Shown here: positions 12,201 through 25,400 of the stretch, one piece after another | Layout of the letters: each line of letters starts with the position of its first letter | Numbering within the stretch: position 1 is the first letter of the stretch | Source: Ancistrus triradiatus | Lineage: Eukaryota > Chordata > Actinopteri > Siluriformes > Loricariidae | Assembly (NCBI GenBank): GCA_025084515.1 | Contig: JAJAGP010000225.1 | Location: forward strand, 124,001-188,000 | Direction of reading: 5' to 3' | DNA: 64,000 nucleotides | Made by a program: the position numbers and the translations under genes | The notes under the pieces: model-generated | What the model saw: only the letters and a program-made list of their open reading frames with translations | Database searches by the model: none | What the model was told of the DNA's origin: nothing

Positions 12201-15200
12201 CTTCTTCCTGGCCCCTGGTTCTTCTCCCTGCCCCCTGGTTCTTCTCTCTGCCCCCTGGTTCTTCTCTCTGCCCCCTGGTTCTTCTCCCTGCCCCCTGGTT
12301 CTTCTCCCTGCCCCCTGATTCTTCTCCCTGTACCCTTTTTCTTCTCCCTGCCCGCTGGTTCACCTCTCTGCACCCTGGTTCTTCTCCCTGCCCGCTGGTT
12401 CCCCTCTCTGCACCCTGGTTCTTCTCCCTGTCCGCTGGTTCATCTCTCTGCTTCATGGTTCACCTCTCTGCCCCCTGGTTCTCCTTTCTGCGCCCTGGTT
12501 CATCTCTCTGCACCCTGTTTCTATACTCTCCAGGTTCTTCTCTCTGCACCCTTTTCTTCCCTCTGCCCCCTAGTTCATCTCTCTGCCTGCTGGTTCTTCT
12601 CCATGCCCCCTGGTTCTTCTCCATGCCCCCTGGTTCTCCTCTCTGTGCCCTGGTTCTCCTCTCTGCGCCCTGGTTCATCTATCTGCACACTGGTTCTTCT
12701 CTCTGCCGACTTGGTTCTCCTCTCTGCATGCTGAACCACCCCGTTATGCTCTGACTCCTCTCGCTGATTCAAAGATGAGTCAAAGATTACTCTGCTGTCT
12801 GCCGCCCAGTCGGCTTATTCATCATAGATAATAGTTAAGTGCGTCACAGGTAAGTTGCCATTTCTTTGTTTTTTGTATAGTAAAACTGTCTGCCCTGTAA
12901 CCTTACCAGACCAGGGACATATATCTGTTCGGACGTTATGGGGCGCATATCTGCAGTCTCGCTTTTTGGGAGTATTTTAACTGGGCAGTAGCACTATAAC
13001 TACAGCTCATTCAAAATGGTTTATATTGATAGTGTTAATGTACCTAGAATAATATTAACCTTGTACAACCTCAGCCTACAGAACTAAAATTCTATGTTGT
13101 ATTTTGGGAAGAACTAAGATTCTTGGGTATGATTACGTACCCTCCTCGCAGTTGTCCACCTCAATCTCAGCGTCTGAATCGGAGTGATCCTGCGGAGGAT
13201 GAGCGAGGCTGGCGGCAGGCTGCGTCTTGGCATCTCCAGATGGCCAGCGCTTGACCGGCCTGGAGCTATGGCTATCGCCCGACTGGGAGCCTCCAGTAAT
13301 GGGCTGCAGCGGCTGCTCGTCCTTCCACTGGGCGCCTGACGGGCATGCCAAGCTCTCTGGACCTTTGGGCAGTGATCTGAAGGCAAAGTGGCATAAGACA
13401 ATGTCAATACAGGATATATGATCCAGTGTAGTCAGGGGGAAGCTTGGCATAGCTAGATAAAAGTTGCGAGAACATGCATACCGCTCATGTTTGTGACTGG
13501 ACACTGCTCTCTCGGTGGATGGGACTCTGGGAGACCATGGCCGGAAGGCTGATGGCCTTTGCTTGAACTGCAGTCGCTTGAGATCCTGAACAGAGAGCAA
13601 AGGCCAGCGGCCATGTGAAACGACTTCCTTGCAGCAAAAACAAACGGCAGCTGATATTTCCAAGAAAACTACGAGTCATTAAGGTTTACTAGTTTATCCC
13701 CTGAGCTACTAAACACAAAAATGAGCTTTCCCACCTTGTTTGCCGAAGTGGCCAGCGACTGTAACCATTCCACTTGTTTGTCTTTGTCCTCGGATGGTGA
13801 ACGTAAAAGCTCCTGCTTAGACCTCTTGGCGGGAATGGGACTGTAGGCCTGTAAGCAGACAAAGAGATAAGCTGATTTAATATGCAGTTGAGCAGAGTGC
13901 AGACGCTACAGTGCTCTCATTAGGCATTATCAGCATTACGTCGCCTGCAGCACAATCACGGAGTTATCACTATCATTACTGGTTAAATCTATAAAAACAA
14001 CACGTCACACATATGGAACAAACCATAAAACCATATACTGAGAGATAAAAGATTGTGTAGGTAGAGAAAATGGGCGACTGTGCACCTGCCTGATTACCAG
14101 ACTCTGATCCATTCCTTCACTAAGAGCTTCTCCATCAGAACCTACTGAAAGTTGTTTTAGTTGAGTTTAACTCTAAAATAGTGAGGCACCACCAAGCCTG
14201 CCATCATCCCAGCACCCCTGTTGTAAATACGTTCTTAATGGCATTCTGTTTGTCACGTTTCCAGTGTAGACTGTGGTCCAATTCCCAAACATGAATCACT
14301 TCTGAAGAGACGTTTTGTCAGGTGCTAAATAACACGGTGCACGCTTTAAGCTACGGGTTATGTAATCCTGTCCAACACTTAATTGCCCCCTATTTTATCA
14401 ATGTCTTGTTTGAAGGAAGTTGCAATGAACTGGCATGTGTGTGTGGTGCCACAGAAAAGCACTAAATCGTCTCCTTAGGGGTGTAACGTTGGATCATGCT
14501 ATCTAATGCAAAGGCATTTTTTGAATCATACACCTCGAACGGAACTCCTGATGGCGCTCACCCTCCAGAGTGGTACCTCCTAAGGGAGATTTCAGGACTT
14601 CAATAAAATATCGAATAATATATCTAACTAAGTTCTTCACATAAGAAAAGAAGCTGAATCAAAAAACAAAACAACACAAAGCTACAGGGTCAAAAGCAAG
14701 TCACATTTTGCACTGAAGGATTAAATCTTGATGAAAGCAGGTATAAACTACTATCTCAGAAAGGAGGGGGAGGAAGAGGGTGCAGGTATTCATTCAGAAA
14801 GGTTTTCATGGGAGCCGACAGGTCTTAAAACACATAAAAGCTGACAGTGAGTAATCCCCGGTGCCCTCAGGTTCCCACACGGCAGGACTGAATGTGTTTA
14901 CTCTCTCCCTTTCAAAAGACCTGCCCAGACCTGCAGTTCTCTGCCTCTGGAATTCAAACCGCCTCATAACCTGCAGCGCCCATGTTCTAGGTGCCCTTGT
15001 AATCAATGCAGTAACTGAGTGGAAACGACAAAATGAGCTCAATGGATGGAACCAGAAATCGTTCCAAAACCGTACACAAGGGGGAGCTGTTGCCTAGGAT
15101 TAGTTTGTATTACGGCATGGAGGCCCCTTTACCAGACATGCCCTCATCCTCCCGCCTTCGCCCTCTTTTGCGTATAATAAGCTACTTCTCTGATCAAGAG

Positions 15201-16376
15201 ATATGGGTGTATGTGTTGTGACTACAGCTGTCTGGAGCCTCGACGCAGATGCGACTCATGGACGTACGGACAGGCCTCAGAGCTCCACCTCAGACACACA
15301 GACTTGTGGAACGGTACTGTTCTCGAGAACTCTTCACAGCTGCTGCGTAAGACTCCCGTTAAGCCTAGTCAGAAGAAATCCTGAGCTAACACAAGGTCTG
15401 TTTTTATGTAAGCCGTAACCCACCTAGGAACAGCGAGGCATGTAGATGAGCTTGACCCCTTGATAACTTCCCACTCCACCTCCTTCCTAAACCTTATGGC
15501 ATGCCTCCTACGAGAAAACAGGTCAACCCCCCCTTCCCTGCCTCCCTCCCTCCCTCTCTGAGAGGCGAAACCGCAGATGGGCAAAATCAAAACATGACTC
15601 AAGTCGCTGCCTCGCTGCTGCTGCTGCCCTCTAACAAAGGCCGTCTGTCTGGTCATGTTCCTTCCCTGAGGTTTGAAGTTCCAGGAAGAGTGCAATGCCC
15701 CAGACATAATAGTCTCTGACTCCACACCCTCTCAGACATGACCCAGAGCTGCCGGGAGACGTGCGAGCGAGGCAGCCGTGACGTGGCCCTCGCTCACAGC
15801 CACATCAAAAAAAGCCCAGCATATGACACACCCAGAGCTCAGGCGGTATCAAGCAGCGAGGCAAAACCGCGATCGCAGATAGCCCAGCGCACCGCGAGTG
15901 CACACCGGCGTGCGCATAGCACGCAGACCGAAATAAACACGCTGGATGACCTTGTTCAGACCAGGAATCAGACCATCCGTCCGGGCTGAACGTATAGGGG
16001 ATCTGCTTGATCCCTGATCCAGGATTGTGTTTGTCACCAGATGTTTAGGAAAATGAAAGACAGCCCTTGTTGATCTTGTCGGGTAATGAATGAGCGAGCG
16101 AGGAGGTGAGCGAAGGCCACATTTCCTCTGCGGTACTTTGCTTTGGCTGGGTCTGCTTTCTGAATGGAAGGGGGGGTGGGGCACTTAAGGGGAGCAGGAC
16201 CACAGGGATAAGGCAAAAAAAAAAAAAAAAATCTGAAGGAATGTACACTTGAAGGCCAAGTACAGCCTCCTCCTCAAGTGGCCATTCAATCGCATGTTCT
16301 TTCAGCGCCCTATTGTGCCATGTTGCTTTGAAGACCTGTGACAGAGAACACTTCCCACCAAAATATGTGGCAGAGT

Positions 16377-16427
<51 letters not shown>

Positions 16428-19400
16428 TTAAGGGATGAAGGAAATATGCGCTAGTGGATCAACACTACCACTACATTTGAGAACGAAGAATGCCTCAAAG
16501 CCTCAAACTCAGGAAGCTCGCTTTGGGATGACGTTGGTTTGCTCTACTGAACTGCTTTCTGTGTTGCTCTAAACAGCTCAGGAATGGGGTTAAGTATATT
16601 ATAATTAGTCTGCCAGACTGGGGCTGTGATTACACCAGAACTCTTGCATCTCTTGTGAAAGAAGTTAGAATAACTGGGTATAAAAACAGAGAATAGATTA
16701 AAAACCCAATGTGTCCAGTTTCCAACCCCACAAACACTTTTAGTGTGAAACACTAACACCCTAAAGGCCGTAACACACTCAACGCGACACGAAAACGTTG
16801 ACTATTCGGACACGATTTTTTCGCCTCAAAACTATATACACCAGACGTGACAGGTTTTTTCGTTGTTGTTGTTTATTTTGCATTTTGCCGCCTGGCCTGG
16901 TTCAGATATTTTGCAGTAACAATGAACAAAATGTCTTCTTCAAGTACCGTATTTTTCGGACCATAAGGCGCACTTAAAATCCTTTAACTTTCTCAAAAAT
17001 CGACAGTGCGCCTTTAAATGCGGTGCGCCTAATGTATGAATTAATTCTGGTTGTGCTTTCTGACCTAGAACCTATTGTAGATAGACACGTCGCTACATAA
17101 ATCTGTCAAAATGTTTTAAGTAGCACGGCCTTGGTAAAGTTACGAAGCTCACGGCAACGTAGTGCGCATGCATCGCGGAGTAATAATACGGTATGGGTGC
17201 TTCAGCATTAGGGTATCGTGACATTCATTCATTCATTTTCGAAGCGGATTTCAAACACAGCGCTATCAGTCACGCAGTACAACATGGACATAGAGCAGCT
17301 GCCTGAGAGAAATTTTTAGCATTAACGAATCAATGATACGGAAGTGGAGGAAGCAAGAAGACGCCCTGCGCCAGGTAAAGACCAAACTGAGCTTCTGACG
17401 GAACTTAAGAGTTTTGTTTCATTTCATGCGCCTTATAACCCGGTGCGCTTTATGGTCCGAAAAATACGGTAATAAAGACCTTCTTTTTGCTGCTCACAGA
17501 AAAGTGCAAACAGCAATATTGGGTACTTCTGATACTGGAAAAAGAAAGGAGTTTCCCCCTCCCATACAAGTGGTGCAACTTCTGATTTTTTTTCTTTTTT
17601 GGATGAACACCATCATTCGATTGACGAGGTCTATCCAATTACACATCATGTTTGAGCTTTTACTCAAATACACAGCTCTGGAAAAGATGGAGGCCACTAC
17701 AAAACGATCGGTTTCTCTGCTTCTACTATTTGTACGTTCTGTACGTGTTTGATTAAAATGGAACGTTTTTTTCTATAAATTACTCACAAATGCCAAATAC
17801 AAAGATTTCTTTGCAGCAATTACAAGATCATTTATTCGCTGTAAATGGTCAAAACAATACCGAAGATGCAGTGTTTTCAGACCTCTGTATAATAATACAA
17901 AGAAAACACGTTTATATTCATTTTTTAACAAAACAGTATTAATGTTTTAACTTGGGAAAGTTCTGAAATCAATATTTCCATCCCAGCTTTCATGTACCTT
18001 GTGCTATTCCTCAGTAAATAAGATTTGGGTCAGGAGATCATCATTAGTAGCTCATCAAGTAGAATCAGGTGTGTCTGTGCTAAAATTCATCAGATACTGC
18101 AATGGAATTGCTTCCTTACATGTAGAGATGCTGATTTAAAACAACTGGAGTGTTTTCTTCCAGAACTGTCATTTATTATTAACTGTTAATACATGTGGTT
18201 CCGAGGAGAAGAGGGACCAACAGAGGGCAAAGGAACGTGAAGACGGAACAAAAACCACCCTGTTTTCACGCAGTCTTGTGCCAAGTATGGAAAGGCTGCC
18301 AGATGGAAATATAGGAGTGACTGGGATTGGTCAGTGAGTTTCAGTCGCTGGTGAAACTTTGCAAAAATTGAACAGAGGACGAAAAAAATAGCGTCATATT
18401 TTCATTGTCCGAAAAATCGCTCCTGGTGTAGAAGATCCCATGGTTTTACACGAGCTCTAATTTACTAATTCACTAAAAAATCATGTTCTGTCTGCAATTC
18501 ACACAAGACGTGCTAAAGGATCCCTGATAAGGCAATGGATTGCAAATAAATTGCCTTGAAAGGCTATAAAGGTGTTTATTTGTGACTGCTCAAATCCAAA
18601 ATGGAGAAGCACATCATACTGTACCTACAAACTAACGCTCACTATCGCCTTGGATGGACTAGCAGAACCCTGCGACCCACCATCTGGCTGTATGTGCCTG
18701 TCAATGTGAGGCTTGGGCAGGCGTCCAAACGACAAGGGCAGTCATATGTAACCTGGAAGGAAAAAAAAAAAAAAAAAGAAGACCCCCCTCCTCGGGCAGA
18801 GAGCAGCCACACAATAAGCACTTCATGATGCCACTGTATGTGGTGTGCAGCAACCAGGCATAACAAGGATCCTATTACAGACCTCCTTCCCCTAAACTAA
18901 ACTGCACTCTGTAATCCTGAGCTCTCTGCAGGTTTAGGCACGCTTTACCAGGCTCAAGGGCACGCAGCTTGGGAGTGCAGACTCGGGCAAAGGTGTTGCT
19001 GAAAGGATTCGGATATGGGCGTCCTGGATGAAAGGAAGGGACACTTGTTGGCATGCTGCTGGCACCGGTCACCTAAAATCAACAGCTGACTGCTGTCGTC
19101 TGAACACGTTCCTCTCTGCCCTTTGTTTCGCTCTCGCCATTTGTGCCCATGGGTGGCTGCCTTGCGATAATGCTGCCAGAGGAACGCTTAGGGCTGGTGA
19201 CCTCAACCCAAACTGCTGAGGGGTCTTTCAGGAAGTGTTTACACTGCCATAATCCCCATAAAACACAGCCCATCTGTCGGAGATAAATTCTACACACAAA
19301 TGCACTCACTCTCGGGCAATACCATTCCAGTAACCACTCTAAGATGTCAGAGGAATATGGAGTTCATTTTGTGCCAAATGTTTCGCACAAATAACACAAT

Positions 19401-22400
19401 CCGCAAGCAATCTTTTTTGTTTTTCCAAATACACGTGGTTACCTTAATTCTACATGCTGTTATCTGATACTCCTTTTAGTATGAGTGTTAAATGTCTTTA
19501 CGTTTATTTTCTTATTGCTGCTGCATCTGGAACCTCTGCTTTGCATCCACCTCCTTCTTTTGTGTTGGAGTTTTGTCACATTTTTACATCTTAAAGAAAG
19601 GCGTTCACCTTAAATCTCTATTCATAGTTTTCGAGTGATACATAGGTAGCGGAACCTAAAACTGGCACCTCAAGCTTAACACATTCAACATGTAAAGTAT
19701 ACAGTAAAGTCTTAGAAAATCAGGCCCATTTAGAGGCATTGTGGACCATATTTAATTATTTCTCAGTCTCTTTATTAGAATACAGCCACAGAATACAGGA
19801 AATGCGTATGCAGTATTAAAAAACTGACAAAAATAGATCAAAACAGCTTCAGTGTGACCTCCCCTTACACTTAAGCAATAGCAGCTTCATCGGGATGTCA
19901 AGTTGACCCTTGTACAAGTCCAAGGAAGCTTGATCAGGGATGCTTTTTACCAAGAAACGACTTTTTCAGAAGGCTGAAAAGGCTAAGATATGCTAAAGCT
20001 CAAAAGGACTGGAATGAAGATCAGCAGAAAAGAGGACTATGGAGTAACGAATCCAAGTTTGAAATATTTGGGTCCAATCGTTGACAATGTATTATATATG
20101 GTTAGTATGCCATTGCTAAAACAAATCTAATAGTGGCCTAAGACTTTTGCACAGTACTGTATATTAAACAACAGAGCCTGCAAGCAAAATCAGAGGAAAT
20201 GAAAAGCAAAGATCAGATTCCAGGAAAGAGAAATACAGGGACTCTTCGTTTTGCGATATTTCGACTTCATGATTGGATCTGACACACATAAATACACGTT
20301 CGGAAGAAACCATACTCTTAATTTTGAATTACCTTTTGCGACAGTAATCGTTTTTGTTTTTCACTTTCAATACATTATTTCATAAATGACATGAGATATT
20401 CAACACTATTATAAAATAAGCTTTGTGTTATGATTTTGCCCAAATGTACTAGGCTGTGCTATGATACTGTGTATAGAGTATATATTATATTATATAGTAA
20501 TAATAATATCGTACTTCTGGACTATATTATTTAGTATTATTTAAAACTGTTGGTGCAAAATGAACTCCGTAGAAGAACTAAAATAATCCGGTCTAGATGT
20601 TAATAAGTAGCGTCTTCCTTTGGTCATACCAGGGGAAATTGGGGATAGGGGAAGTCTTAACCCCTGTTCATTTCCTCTGGGTAGATCCATTGTCCATAAG
20701 GCACTACTACTGGACCTGAGCACTGCCGTCTTCAGTTCACGAGGCTTGCTGCATCGCATCGCTTGGGCAAATGAGTCCTAAAAGCCATGTGACTCACCGC
20801 GCTAAATTACTGATGGCACGGTTTGATTGGGAAAACATTATTAATGCTTTATGCATACCCAGAACGGATTTGTAACATTGATTACATTTGAGCCGAGGAC
20901 GGTCGTGGAAATGATTGCGATTAATAATTTAGCGCCGTTTCCTGTTTACGCTACTCTCAACATTAGAGTGGAAGTAATGTAAAAACGTACTCGTATAAAA
21001 CATCCATTTATCTGCATTAAACAATAAGCTGAATATTTAAGCGTGTCCATAGCAAGATTCGTGTTTCTGCAAACTCTCCATGCGGCTGTGCCATACAATA
21101 TGGAGACTGGAATGTGGAAATTGCAGTCATGTCAAATAAACCTACAACATCCATCCATCCCTCCCCCCAAACCCCTTTCCGGTGCACCCCATTAAACAAA
21201 TTCTTCTCTGCAAGCACTAAAACAGCAAAAATAAGTTCTCATTAGCCACCAGTGATCCAAATTTCACGGTCAACCAAAGGATTAACAGTGACTACCAAGC
21301 AGGTTTTGCTTCTGGATTAACAAAGTGCTGTGTATTTATTGCTACTTATGCAAAGGAATTTCTTTGTTTCTCTTCAGCTTAGGTTTTGCTGGTGTTCTCG
21401 GGAATCGTGGAATCGAGCCACGCATCGTAAAAGTCCAGGAAACCACACGGTATGTGGAGTTTGGTCTTGATTACGAAGCCTATATGATGAGGGCTACACG
21501 CGGAAAATCCTCCGAGACAGTGTCTTCGCATTCGGAGCCATAACAATGGAACAGCTGCAATGCTAACCAGCAGGCCAGAGGGCCTAATGAGGACCATTCA
21601 CTGGCCTTTTCACCCGTTTTTTTAGTAGAAAAGAATATAAAAATGCGCACCAGTTAACAGCTTAAATCTGTCTTTTTTTGGTCTCTGCAAACAAAAAACC
21701 TATTGGTTCCTTATTGGCTACAGACTCATATACAGTACCGTGCAAAACTGTCTTTTTTTCCAGTAATGGTATAATGTCGCGTTTGGAACAAAACATTTCC
21801 AACATGGATTCGTTGTTCCATAACACTTTAGCATATCTTCTGAAAAAGTGGTTTCTTGGCTCCTACTTTTCTAAAAAGCAGTCCTGATCAGGCTTCTTCA
21901 GACTGTAGAAAGGTCAACTTGGCATCCCGATGAAGTGTAAGGGGACGTCACTCTAATACGTATGGAGATTCACTTGGAAATAGTACTCATTACTATTCAG
22001 AAAACAAAATAAAGGCTCCTACCACAAGCAGTCGGTCTTTCTTAGCCACGAATGCTAAAATCTGACAAAGGATCCAATGCTAAGTGAGGTGAGGCGTCAT
22101 AGCAAATAAATGGCTATATTTAAAGTACATCTATGCGCCATTTAACAACCATCCGAACAACGTTTGTTCATTTTACCGACCGGGGTTTTAACAATTATAA
22201 TAACTTATAATAGGAAATAAAAATCCTCCAGACGTCCATAAACAGCCAATCAACGCTGCCGATCCGCGGGCAGAGGTGGGAGTTAAAGAGCAGAAGTCTG
22301 TCATTCACTCTAAAGCTCACTCCCTTATCCCTTGGACTAGAGACTGTTCTAACTAGTTACATAATTAATGTGTTTACAGACTTTTTTTTTACTTTCTGTT

Positions 22401-25400
22401 ACTTTATTATTATTTGTACCAAGCTGTAAATGGCGTTCGTAAGTGTATGTTGCTGTCCTATTGTAGGTAGTACTCGCACTACCTGAACATTCTCTCAAAC
22501 CTGTAACTATATAAACTGGTTCACATTGAGTCTCTGGTTCCTCTGTCTGATCTTCACGTGTTGTTCCTAATCATGTCCACGAACGCATTTTGGCTTCCGT
22601 CAAACAAAAGTATCAGTCGTTTTAGCCGCGTATCAATCACTCGTGTTTAGGTGCATTTGTGTATCGTTTGCACGCAGTTTTCTGGTGAAAATACCCTTTA
22701 CATTTACATTCCAGTAGCATAAAAAGACTATGTGACTATAGTAATGGCTATTTCGGTTAAAAACCTATTTTACCAAATGTAATGCTTCGTAAACCTGTAG
22801 AAATCTGAATGCAGACCCACAGTGTAGGCCTTCAAAATCTAACCATAGTTACCATAAAGGACTAGGGTAAAAAAAAAAAAAAAAAAAAAAGTGGCACGTC
22901 CTGACAGAACCGGTGTGAGTCTGTGTCCGGGAATGCACAGCTGTAGCGTAAAGCCTCAGTACAGTAGAGCGTGATTGATACATGGATTTTCCCCCAGTGC
23001 CTCCTTAAAGCTCGGCGTCTGTCTCGGCCCAGTCACCCATTAATCACAGCTGACAGTTAAACAGAGCAGGGCACACAGGATATGCGCTTTGTCAGGCTGC
23101 TGCTGTGCTCTGTCTAACGCTGAATACACAAACACTCCCTCCTACCTTCCAGCTCTGCAGCTTGGTGCTTCAGGGAATTTCAGGATTTGCTTGACTGCAG
23201 CAGAGTCTGCAAACGCTGTTTTACCTGCTCCGGAGCATCAGTCGAAGAGCTTATATTTTGCCCACCACAGACAGGCCCGGCTGGAGTCGAGGGGCGGGGG
23301 TTATTTAGGCAGATGAAAGGGGATTTGAATGCCAAGGGGAGGTTAAGAGGTAGAAGGGTACGGAGAGGCTGGAAGGCTCGTAAAAGCCCACTGGGAGAGG
23401 GCGAGGTGAAGTTAGGGTCAGCGTTTAGGGTCTCTGGTGATGTCACATCGCCGAGTCTGCCCTGGGACGTGAGGTAATTGACCAAAGCTGGGTGATAAAA
23501 GTTCCTGCAATTTACAGCCTCTGTTCGGCCCTAACGCCGTCCCTCCCCCAGGGCCGACTGCGTCCAAACACCGCGGAAGGCAGAGCTGCCCGATGTGGCA
23601 CATCCTCAGACAGCGTGTAAAGGTCCAGGAAAAGGGCTCCACCCAGCCAGGAGTGAGGTCATGGCTTGACCCTTTGCTAGACTGCAGCATGTCCAGTAAT
23701 CTCCAAGAGAGGACCTAATGGAAAACACGGACGATTCTGCGAAACGCTCTCAGGCCTTCGTGAGCCGAGCCGAGCCGAGGGGGGAAGAGGGGGGCTCTAA
23801 TTAAGGTCTGAATCCAGCCAGGGCTGGGAACGTATTTATTTTACTTTGCTCTGCTTTTTACGCACAATCACTCCGAAAGGCCAATGTTCCATCAGCATTC
23901 GTCAAAACAAATAGAAGCACAACTCGAGCGCTAACAGCGAGGGCAGAATGACAGGAAGCATTAGACATAACAAGAGAGGGAGAAAGGAAGGATTACGTGG
24001 TTGAAAGAGGAAACAAAACAAAACAAGACACAGAAAAAAGCTACCTAACCACTTTGTTACAGCGAGCACAACCCATGGATTGATCTTTTTTTTCAAAATA
24101 GCTACAGTCATATAGGGTTTGATAATTACTACAACATGACTAGCGGATCTGCTGGAAAGCCCCTTTTTGCACGTTGTTAGTTTCAATTTTTTGAACCGAC
24201 CTACGGCCATGGTTCCCAACCTGGGGTCTGTGCACCTCCCAAACATCACAGGGGGTGCGTGAGATGTCTGCTCTGCGATGCAGTTTGTCAAAATACAATT
24301 TGCACGTTAACTAAAATTCAAATAGCACACTCGCTGGAAAAACATCTGTATATACAGTTACTTACAAAGATACTTTCACTCAAAAAGAGTAGGCATTGGT
24401 TACACATAATCAATCATTCTTCTTCTTCCATAAGGATGTGTGTGTACAGGTCAGCTCCGTTGGGATGTTCAAAGGAAAAAGGTTGGAACCACTGATCTAC
24501 GTCAGTGCACAATGTGTCCGGTCACTTATAGGACCCAGATGATCACCGACTAAACAGACACACACTAAGGCCTTCCATTAATGTTGTCTAGGAACAAAAT
24601 TTACCAAAGGTGAAGGAAAAAGGTCTTGTCTTTCTTAATTAATTAAGCAATTTCGTTAACAGCGGACCAAAGATGCTTGACAACTATCTGCCTGATTTTA
24701 AGCTCTGATATGGAGTCTGCTTTTCCTGCAACCCCAATTCAAGTTGGGACGGTATAGAAATTGCAAATGTTCTACACCGTTCTGGTCGACTTCATTTCAT
24801 TTGGTCTATAAACATCCATTCCTGCAGTTCAGGCCTGCAACAAATGTAGGGGGCTAGTAATGAGGGCATATTTCAATGAGACGATGCAGAACGACCCAAA
24901 TCTGAAAAAGTTAGGACTGAAATATGCAAAATCCCTTCCAATCTTTCTTTGAGAACATTGTTTTTAGATAATTTTCTCACACATGTAGACAAACTGGAGA
25001 TCCTCTGCCTATTTTTGCTCCTCAAAGCCTTTCATGGATTCTGCTTTTGTACCAAATCATGATTATAATCACCTGTTGACATCACCTGCTTAAAATCACA
25101 TCATTACCTCATTACAAGCCCTAAATTGCCCCCGTCCCAACTTTTTTTTTTTTTTTTGGCCTGAAATGCAAGACTGGATGTTTATTAACAAATGAAATGA
25201 CGTACAAAAACCATGCAACATCTTGGGTCCATACTGTCTGCAGTGAAACACAAGTCCAAGTAAGCATAAGGAACGCCGCGTTCGGTTTTTAAATTGCCAT
25301 TTTCCACACCGTCCCAAGCTCTTCTGATTTGGGCTTGTACATTCCTCCGTGCGCCGTCTGCTTCGTGACCCAGTGAGTTCATGGAGGCGTCTTTTTCCTG

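Larger units (their letters stand above)
16764..18440. mobile_element. Unclassified DNA element (AAGGCCGTAACACAC end) interrupted by two other elements
   Basis: The left end (AAAGGCCGTAACACACTCAA, GACACGATTTTTTCG) matches the inverted right end of a related copy at about 55300-55682 (TCGGTGTGTAACGGCCTTAA). The right portion (18300-18440) shares GACTGG..TTGGTCAGTGAGTTT and CCGAAAAATCG with that copy. A pogo-type element (16947-17469) and a CTCTGGAAA-type element (about 17668-18180) sit inside. Confidence 0.45.

Noticed and set aside
11630..12735. Regular repeats as a CRISPR array
   Set aside because: There are no spacers: the repeat is continuous and 20 bp long, in a vertebrate intron.
11461..12754. 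Long Pro/Ser/Phe-rich and Gly/Glu/Arg-rich frames (up to 412 codons)
   Set aside because: Produced by the 20-bp minisatellite, which keeps all frames open; the sequence lies within SKI intron 4.
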